8,394 nucleotides of DNA, taken from positions 1 to 8,394 of the forward strand of contig JBIOIA010000114.1 of NCBI GenBank assembly GCA_044449445.1. Reading direction: 5' to 3'. This document shows, piece by piece, positions 3,512 through 8,394 of the stretch. The DNA is from DASXPG01 sp044449445. Its GTDB lineage: Bacteria > Gemmatimonadota > Gemmatimonadetes > Gemmatimonadales > JACORV01. Below the pieces are notes generated by a model. The model was not told the DNA's origin and did no database searches. It saw only the letters and a program-made list of their open reading frames with translations. How positions within the stretch are numbered: the first letter of the stretch is position 1; every line of letters begins with the position of its first letter. The translations under genes were made by a program, and so were the position numbers.

Positions 3512-5968
3512 CTAGCGGCCGGATCTCAGCAACTCGCTGACCGCCTTCGCTTCCGGACTGACCAGCGCGATCCCCAGCACCTCGTCGAGCGTCTCGACCG
3601 GATGGAAGATCAGCTTCTTGCGCACCTCTTCCGGCAGGTCCTCGAGCTCAGGCTCGTTCTCCCTGGGGAGGATGATCTCGAGGATGCCCGCGCGGGCGGC
3701 GCCCAGGACCTTCTCCTTGAGCCCGCCGATCGGCAGCACCCTGCCGCCGAGCGTGATCTCGCCGGTCATCGCCACATCGTGCCGCGCGGGCCGGCCCGAC
3801 ATCGCGCTCACGAGCGCCGTGGCCATGGTCACGCCGGCCGAGGGGCCGTCCTTGGGAATCGCGCCGGCAGGCACGTGGATGTGCACCTCGCGCTCGACGA
3901 TCTTGGCGTCGGGTACTCCGAGCGAAACGGCCCGGGTCTTGGCGAAGGTCAGCGCGGCGCGTGCCGATTCCTTCATCACGTCGCCCAGGTGGCCGGTCAG
4001 GACCAGATCGCCCTTGCCCGGCATCAGTGAGGCCTCGACGAACATGATGTCGCCGCCCATCGGCGTGTAGAACATGCCGGTAGCGACGCCGATCGTGTCG
4101 GTCAGGGCGGCGTGCTCCGGGTGCACCTTCGGCCGGCCGAGTTGATCGCGCACGTCGGCCTCGCCCACGACCACCTGGCCTTCGGTGCCGGCGGCGATGC
4201 GCTTGGCGGCCTTCCGGGCGAGGCGTCCGAGCTCGCGCTCGAGCTGCCGCACGCCGGCCTCGCGCGTGTACCCGCTGATGATGCGCTGCACGGCTGCGTC
4301 CTCGACCCTGAGCCGCTCGGCATTCATCCCGTTCTCCGCGAGCTGCCGCGGCAACAGATACTGGCGAGCGATCGCGAGCTTCTCCAGCTCCGTGTAACCG
4401 TTGAATTCGACGCTCTCCATGCGGTCGAGCAGCGGCCCCGGGATGTTCTGCACGAAGTTCGCCGTCGCGATGAACAGCACCTCGGAGAGATCGAACGGCA
4501 CGCCGAGGTAGTGGTCGGTGAACGAGTCGTTCTGTGCCGGATCCAGGACCTCGAGCAGCGCCGCCGCGGGGTCGCCCTGGAACGACACGCCCAGCTTGTC
4601 CACTTCGTCGAGCAGGAACACGGGATTCTTGGTGCCGGCCTGCTTCATCCCCTGAATGATGCGGCCCGGCAGGGCACCCACGTAGGTGCGGCGGTGGCCG
4701 CGAATGTCGGCTTCGTCGCGTGCGCCGCCCAGCGAGATGCGTACGTACTTGCGGCCCATGGCGCGCGCGATGGACTGCGCGATCGACGTCTTGCCGACGC
4801 CCGGCGGACCGAGAAACAGCAGGATCGGACCCTTTGCCTTGTGCTCGGGGTCCGCGACGGCGAACTCGCCGGTGGCCGGCGGGATCTCCTTCTCGTCGGT
4901 GTCCGGCTTCGGCGCGGCCGCGTCGGCGATGCGCTTGTCGAGGCCGCGGAGCTGGCGCACCGCGAGGAACTCGAGCACGCGCTCCTTCACGTCCTTCAGC
5001 CCGTAGTGGTCTTCCTCGAGGATCTTCTCCGCCTTGGAAATGTCGAGGGACTCGACCGAGCGCGTGTTCCACGGCAGCTCCGCGATCCACTCCAGGTAGG
5101 TGCGGATCACCTGCGCTTCCATGGATTCCTTGGACGTGCGCTCCATCCGGGCGAGCTCGCGATCCACTTCCTTCTGCGCCGCCTCGGGCAGCTTCAGCGC
5201 GTCGAGCTTGTCACGCAGGTCCTCGACATCCTTGTCATCGTCGCCTTCGCCGAGCTCGCGCTTGATCGCTTTCATCTGCTCGCGCAGGTACATCTCGCGC
5301 TGCCGCTCACCGATCTCTTCCTGTACCTGCGACTTGATGTCTTCCTGCGCGTCGGTCACTTCGATCTGGCGCTGGATGTGCACCAGCACGCTCCTGAGGC
5401 GCGTCTCGACGGCGAAGGTCTCCAGCAGCTCCTGCCGCTGGACCGTGGGGATGTCGAGATACCCGGCCACCAGGTCCGCCAGCTGGCCGGCGTCGTTGAC
5501 CTGCGCCAGCACCTGGCGCACGACGTCCTCGGGCAGGCCGCTCTTGCGACCGAGCTCCGCGGCGCGCTCACGCGCTTCCTTGTACATGGCCTCGAACAGC
5601 GGGTCCCTTGGATCGGTCGGCTGGATGTCGCCCGCGGCCGTGACGACCGACTCGAGGTGGCCGTCATGCTCCTGGTAGTGGAGCGACGCCGCACGATACT
5701 CCCCGTGCAGGATCAGCTGGATGCCGCCGATGCCGCGCTGCATCTGGCCGATCTTTGCGACCGTTCCGATGGTGTAGAGGTTGGCAGCCGACGCAACTTC
5801 GGCGTTCTCGCGCTGAGCGACGGCGAAGATCAGGCGCCTGTCGTCCTTCAGGGCGCGCTCGACCGCTCGCAGCGTGCCCGGGCGACCGGCGTTGATCGGC
5901 GCGTTCACGCCGGGGAAGAGGACCAGGTCCCGGAGCGGCAGGACGGGAAGTGTCAGGCGTTCAGACAT
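3512..5968 (-). CDS. lon: ATP-dependent protease Lon (La)
   Basis: Lon is a cytoplasmic homo-hexamer that unfolds and degrades misfolded and short-lived regulatory proteins. All modules are present, numbered from the ATG at 5968. The LON-N substrate domain opens with LPVLPLRDLVLFPG (about 7-200), followed by a long coiled-coil arm (200-300). The AAA+ module has Walker A GPPGVGKT at 387-394 (Lys393), Walker B FLLDE ending at Asp454-Glu455, sensor ATAN, arginine finger in LLDRM (Arg516) and sensor-2 Arg574 in EAGVR. The protease domain has Ser710 in KDGPSAGVTM and Lys753 in GGLKEK, spaced 43 residues as in E. coli Lon. The enzyme should be fully active. Compared with the E. coli protein, 34-35 extra residues (within about 338-379) precede Walker A. 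The frame opens at GTG 5977, but AAGGTGA overlaps that codon and is ideally placed for ATG 5968, giving 818 aa. It is divergent from the kinase gene and convergent with the TetR gene. Confidence 0.97.
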   Translation of the reverse strand: MSERLTLPVLPLRDLVLFPGVNAPINAGRPGTLRAVERALKDDRRLIFAVAQRENAEVASAANLYTIGTVAKIGQMQRGIGGIQLILHGEYRAASLHYQEHDGHLESVVTAAGDIQPTDPRDPLFEAMYKEARERAAELGRKSGLPEDVVRQVLAQVNDAGQLADLVAGYLDIPTVQRQELLETFAVETRLRSVLVHIQRQIEVTDAQEDIKSQVQEEIGERQREMYLREQMKAIKRELGEGDDDKDVEDLRDKLDALKLPEAAQKEVDRELARMERTSKESMEAQVIRTYLEWIAELPWNTRSVESLDISKAEKILEEDHYGLKDVKERVLEFLAVRQLRGLDKRIADAAAPKPDTDEKEIPPATGEFAVADPEHKAKGPILLFLGPPGVGKTSIAQSIARAMGRKYVRISLGGARDEADIRGHRRTYVGALPGRIIQGMKQAGTKNPVFLLDEVDKLGVSFQGDPAAALLEVLDPAQNDSFTDHYLGVPFDLSEVLFIATANFVQNIPGPLLDRMESVEFNGYTELEKLAIARQYLLPRQLAENGMNAERLRVEDAAVQRIISGYTREAGVRQLERELGRLARKAAKRIAAGTEGQVVVGEADVRDQLGRPKVHPEHAALTDTIGVATGMFYTPMGGDIMFVEASLMPGKGDLVLTGHLGDVMKESARAALTFAKTRAVSLGVPDAKIVEREVHIHVPAGAIPKDGPSAGVTMATALVSAMSGRPARHDVAMTGEITLGGRVLPIGGLKEKVLGAARAGILEIILPRENEPELEDLPEEVRKKLIFHPVETLDEVLGIALVSPEAKAVSELLRSGR

Positions 5969-5973
5969 TTGGC

Positions 5974-5980
5974 TCACCTT
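5974..5980 (-). promoter_or_regulatory. lon ribosome binding site
   Basis: On the minus strand AAGGTGA ends 5 nt before ATG 5968. It overlaps the alternative GTG start at 5977, and so favours the ATG. Confidence 0.7.
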
Positions 5981-6014
5981 TCGGGCGTCCCATGGGAGTC
6001 ATCGTACCTCCATA

Positions 6015-6031
6015 GGCACCCTTCGTGCCAG
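6015..6031 (-). promoter_or_regulatory. possible sigma54-type -24/-12 element upstream of lon
   Basis: The minus strand reads CTGGCACG, then AAGG, then GTGCC. This matches the sigma54 consensus (YTGGCACG-N4-TTGCW) except for the first base of the -12 part and the final W. The invariant GG and GC are correctly spaced, and transcription would start near 6004, about 36 nt before ATG 5968. GGCAC/GTGCC is also a simple inverted repeat, which weakens the case. No sigma54 activator site is recognised. Confidence 0.25.
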
Positions 6032-6082
6032 CCAGCCACCAGGGAACTTGTGCCAAAAAGGCAGTCTGGGTCGGCACCGAAG

Positions 6083-6111
6083 TTGCCCAACCTGTGAAGC
6101 GCCACTAATCT
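6083..6111 (+). promoter_or_regulatory. possible sigma70 promoter of the kinase gene
   Basis: TTGCCC (6083-6088) and TAATCT (6106-6111) are separated by exactly 17 bp. Each hexamer is a partial match to consensus. The predicted start near 6118 would leave a leader of about 60 nt before GTG 6179. Confidence 0.35.
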
Positions 6112-6169
6112 ATGCCCGGCACCGTAAGGGACTGCGCCACACATCCCTTCCGCCACCACCGCTGGCCGC

Positions 6170-6174
6170 AGGAG
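6170..6174 (+). promoter_or_regulatory. kinase gene ribosome binding site
   Basis: AGGAG lies 4 nt before GTG 6179. It supports that start for a protein beginning just ahead of the kinase glycine loop. Confidence 0.6.
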
Positions 6175-6178
6175 TCGC

Positions 6179-8137
6179 GTGCTGCTCGAGTCGCGCCTCG
6201 CCGATGCTCTGGGTACCGCTTACACGATCGAAGGCGAGATCGGGCGTGGGGGCATGGGGGTAGTGTATCGCGCCCGGGACGAGCGGCTCAAGCGGCCGGT
6301 CGCGATCAAGGTGCTGCCCCCGGATCTCGCGTACCGCGCCGACATCCGCCAGCGCTTCCTGCGCGAGGCGGAGACCGCGGCCCGGCTCTCGCATCCCAAC
6401 ATCGTTCCGATCCACACCGTCGGCGACAAAGACGATCTGTGCTACTTCGTGATGGGGCTGGTCGACGGCGAGTCGCTGGCGCTTCGCCTGAAGCGTCGCG
6501 GCCGGCTGTCCATCGAGGAGGCGCGCCGCGTGATGCGCGAGTCGGCCGACGCGCTCTCGGCCGCCCACGCGCAGGGCGTCATCCATCGTGACGTCAAACC
6601 CGACAACATCCTCCTCGAGGGCACGCGCGGCCGCGTCATGGTCACGGACTTCGGGATCGCCAAGGCGCTCACGTCCGATGGCGGCACGCTGACCGAGGCG
6701 GGCGTGGCGATCGGCACGCCGGCCTACATGAGCCCGGAGCAGGCGGCCGGAGACCGCAACATCGACGGCCGGTCGGACCTCTACTCGTTGGGCGTCGTGG
6801 CCTACCAGATGCTCACGGGCGAGCTGCCGTTCCAGGCGCCGACCGTGCCCGCCCTCCTGATGAAGCAGATCAGCGAAACTCCGGTGCCGGTCAACCGCAA
6901 GCGCCCCGAGACGCCGGACGAGCTCTCGCTCACGGTGATGCGGTGCCTCGAAAAGGATCCCGAGGACCGCTGGAACAGCGCCGACGCTCTGCGCCGCGCG
7001 CTGGAGACGAACACCTACACGGCACCGCCGCCCAGGCCCGGCGCGCGAGCCAAGCGCGGACCGGCCGTGCAGTCGGACGCGCGCGGCGACCTGCCGGCCG
7101 TCGGCCGCGGAGACGACGCCCGGGACGCGCGCGACTGGCTCGCTTCACGGCGCGGCGAGCTCCCCGACAAGCTGGCGCGGCGCAAGGAGAAACTGTCGCG
7201 CCGCCTCGCCCAGTTCGAGCGGAAGGTCGACCGCAAGCTGGACAAGAAGGAACAGGAGGAGCGCGAGATCCAGGAGCTCGCCAAGCAGGCCGGCGAGCCG
7301 GTGATGATCACGCGCTTCCGGCGCCAGCTCGCGACGTACGTCATGGTGAACGGCATGTTCATGCTCATCGGGACCCTCGGGCATACGCACTTCCCGTGGG
7401 CCCTGATTGCCGGCTTCTGGGGCATCGCGATCGCGCGCGGCTACGCTCGGCTGTGGTCGGCCGGGTACTCGTGGCGCGACGTGATTCATCGCAAGCCCGC
7501 GCACGACGCCGTCGAGGCGGCCACCGTGAGGGGCCCGGCGGGACTGCTCGCCGCGCCGGTAAGTGCGCAGGAATTCGGGCGTCATGCTTCGGGGATCGAG
7601 CAGGCCCGCGCCGATCGGGCCGCGGTGATCGCGATGATCGACCGGATGAGCAAGTCGGAGCGACAGATGCTGCCCGAGATCGCGCCGACCGTGGACCAGC
7701 TGCTCGAGCGCGCGGCCGACCTGGCCAGGTCGCTCGCGGTGCTGGAGCGGGACCTCGAGCCGGGCGCGTTGGAACGGATCGACTCGCGCGTCGCCGCGCT
7801 GGACGTCGAGCCGCAGACGGCGGACAGCCAGCGCCGGCTCGCGCTGCTTCAGCAGCAGAAGGAGAAGATCGTTCAGCTCGAACAGCGCCGCACCCGGCTC
7901 GGTGAACAGCTCGAGTCCAGCTTGCTCGCCATGCAGAACATCCGCTTCGACCTGCTGCGGCTGCGCTCCTCGGGCGTCGCCGAGGCGTTGGGCGATCTGA
8001 CCCAGGCGACCCAGCAGGCCAAGGCGCTCTCACGCGACGTGGACGCCGTCATTTCGGCGGCTCGTGAAGTGAAGCGTCTGACAGGGCAGGACTCGCCGAC
8101 GACTCCGGTACGGCCGCCGGCGCGGGATTCGCGCTAG
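6179..8137 (+). CDS. Ser/Thr protein kinase with 2TM hairpin and C-terminal coiled coil
   Basis: Residues about 15-275 are a complete Hanks-type (PknB-like) kinase. The glycine loop is GRGGMGVV at 22-29, the VAIK Lys is Lys44, the helix-C Glu is near 63, the catalytic loop HRDVKPDN is at 136-143 (Asp138), and DFG is at 157-159. The activation segment LTEAGVAIGTPAYMSPEQ is at 171-188, with SPE in place of APE, and the GRSDLYSLG helix follows. After a Pro-rich linker comes a Lys/Arg/Glu-rich helix (about 318-370), then RFRRQLATYVMVNGMFMLIG and FPWALIAGFWGIAIARGY. These form two membrane helices (about 382-401 and 405-422) typical of the 2TM hairpin domain. The last 190 residues are charged coiled coil (475-635). 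A hairpin keeps both ends in the cytoplasm, so unlike PknB this kinase has no evident extracellular sensor and the coiled coil probably mediates oligomerisation or partner binding. Start GTG 6179 has AGGAG upstream; 652 aa. The stop overlaps that of the next, convergent gene. Confidence 0.93.
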   Translation: MLLESRLADALGTAYTIEGEIGRGGMGVVYRARDERLKRPVAIKVLPPDLAYRADIRQRFLREAETAARLSHPNIVPIHTVGDKDDLCYFVMGLVDGESLALRLKRRGRLSIEEARRVMRESADALSAAHAQGVIHRDVKPDNILLEGTRGRVMVTDFGIAKALTSDGGTLTEAGVAIGTPAYMSPEQAAGDRNIDGRSDLYSLGVVAYQMLTGELPFQAPTVPALLMKQISETPVPVNRKRPETPDELSLTVMRCLEKDPEDRWNSADALRRALETNTYTAPPPRPGARAKRGPAVQSDARGDLPAVGRGDDARDARDWLASRRGELPDKLARRKEKLSRRLAQFERKVDRKLDKKEQEEREIQELAKQAGEPVMITRFRRQLATYVMVNGMFMLIGTLGHTHFPWALIAGFWGIAIARGYARLWSAGYSWRDVIHRKPAHDAVEAATVRGPAGLLAAPVSAQEFGRHASGIEQARADRAAVIAMIDRMSKSERQMLPEIAPTVDQLLERAADLARSLAVLERDLEPGALERIDSRVAALDVEPQTADSQRRLALLQQQKEKIVQLEQRRTRLGEQLESSLLAMQNIRFDLLRLRSSGVAEALGDLTQATQQAKALSRDVDAVISAAREVKRLTGQDSPTTPVRPPARDSR

Positions 8138-8394
8138 CGGGGCCTCGCGGCGCACGGCCGCAGCAGCGCCAGCACCTCGTCGTCGGTCCATCCGAAGCGG
8201 TTCATTTCGCTCGCCAGCTGCGCGGCATGCGGGCAGTGCTCGCCGCCCCACCGCACGTTCACCAGCGCACCGCCATGGAACGCCAGGTCCCACGAGGGCC
8301 GGCGGCGCATCGCCTCCTCCATCACGGGCGCCGCTGCTTGAGGCGGCGCGTTGAGCGCGAGGTCGCGCACCACGTTCTGCAATGAACCGGGGAA
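8134..8394 (-). CDS. unrecognised protein, C-terminal part (5' end outside window or TTG start at 8382)
   Basis: The minus-strand frame is open from the right edge to a TAG at 8136-8134. The visible 86 residues include a helical N-terminal part (QNVVRDLALNAPPQAAAPVM), an Arg/Trp turn (RRRPSWDLAFHGG), a segment VRWGGEHCPHAAQLASEMNR and the closing helix TDDEVLALLRPC. I do not recognise the family. It has no membrane segment in this part. A TTG at 8382 could be a start, but no Shine-Dalgarno can be judged so near the edge, so a longer gene is equally likely. The codon usage is high-GC like the neighbours. It is convergent with the kinase gene, and the two stops share the four bases CTAG at 8134-8137. 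A real gene is favoured over a shadow because it begins exactly where the kinase ends and has a balanced amino-acid composition. Confidence 0.6.
   Translation of the reverse strand, partial: FPGSLQNVVRDLALNAPPQAAAPVMEEAMRRRPSWDLAFHGGALVNVRWGGEHCPHAAQLASEMNRFGWTDDEVLALLRPCAARPR

Larger units (their letters stand above)
5978..6178. other. divergent intergenic region between lon and the kinase gene
   Basis: About 200 bp with no convincing gene. It must hold both promoters. I see several small inverted repeats of the GGCAC/GTGCC type (GGCAC(C) on the plus strand near 6016, 6073 and 6117) and TGCC-AAAAA-GGCA at 6051-6063. No CIRCE (TTAGCACTC-N9-GAGTGCTAA) and no HspR-type site is present, so heat-shock control of lon by HrcA or HspR is not supported by the visible sequence. 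Confidence 0.6.

Noticed and set aside
3648..5090. A 480-codon frame overlapping lon on the same strand
   Set aside because: It is shifted relative to lon and extremely Arg/Gly/Pro-rich, typical of an out-of-frame shadow.
4112..6097. A 661-codon open frame antisense to lon
   Set aside because: Long antisense frames are expected opposite high-GC genes when codon third positions are G/C. Its sequence is an Arg/Leu/His-rich mirror of lon with no domain, while lon has every catalytic residue.
5974..6159. A 61-codon minus-strand frame in the lon-kinase gap
   Set aside because: It lies in the divergent promoter region and overlaps the lon start and ribosome binding site. The translation has no recognisable features.
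6943..7905. A 320-codon frame within the kinase gene
   Set aside because: It is out of frame with a kinase reading that continues cleanly through the 2TM hairpin and coiled coil. Its composition is dominated by Arg, Ala and Gly.
1..8394. A defence island, CRISPR, toxin-antitoxin or biosynthetic gene cluster
   Set aside because: No nuclease, reverse transcriptase, Cas, transporter or biosynthetic core enzyme is encoded, and there are no spaced direct repeats. The gene content is regulators, Lon, a kinase and a hydrolase.

Overview
This is a gene-dense, visibly GC-rich bacterial chromosome segment. It has eight protein-coding genes, two of them cut by the window edges. I see no rRNA, tRNA, CRISPR array, insertion sequence or phage gene. 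The best lineage guess is Gemmatimonadota or a similar high-GC soil or sediment phylum. That guess rests on the style of the Ser/Thr kinase (GRGGMG loop, IGTPAYMSPEQAAGDR activation segment, 2TM hairpin) and on general protein feel, not on a marker gene.

Left part (1-2904, plus strand): the C-terminal part of an alpha/beta hydrolase; a 352-residue all-helical protein I do not recognise; a TrmB-type winged-helix regulator; and a small stand-alone histidine phosphotransfer (HPt) protein that starts 13 nt after the regulator stops. A perfect 8-bp-arm palindrome lies just before the likely GTG start of the TrmB gene, inside what would be its promoter. It looks like an autoregulatory operator.

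Middle (2905-5977): a compact TetR-family regulator with a textbook promoter (TTGACA, 17-bp spacer, TACTGT). Its start codon lies inside a perfect 16-bp palindrome, TCAACCATATGGTTGA. The same palindrome, with one extra identical base on each side, recurs 540 bp away, just after the TetR stop, in the 35-bp gap before the convergent lon gene. The TetR reading frame also carries an 11-bp perfect inverted repeat near its end and seems to lack the usual last helix. lon (minus strand) encodes a complete ATP-dependent protease with a 34-35-residue extra segment just before Walker A.

Right part (5978-8394): a roughly 200-bp divergent promoter region separates lon from a plus-strand Ser/Thr kinase. 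The kinase has an unusual layout: catalytic domain, charged linker, two-helix membrane hairpin, then a long coiled coil predicted to return to the cytoplasm. It ends in a CTAG tetranucleotide shared with the stop codon of a convergent, unrecognised minus-strand gene cut by the right edge.

As a whole, the window is a regulatory and protein quality-control neighbourhood (two autoregulated transcription factors, an orphan phosphotransfer protein, a membrane kinase and Lon), not an evident defence, secretion or biosynthetic cluster. I found no clear undescribed multi-gene system. The most unusual signals are the paired identical TetR operators, the TrmB-start palindrome, the kinase-2TM-coiled-coil architecture and the Lon insertion.
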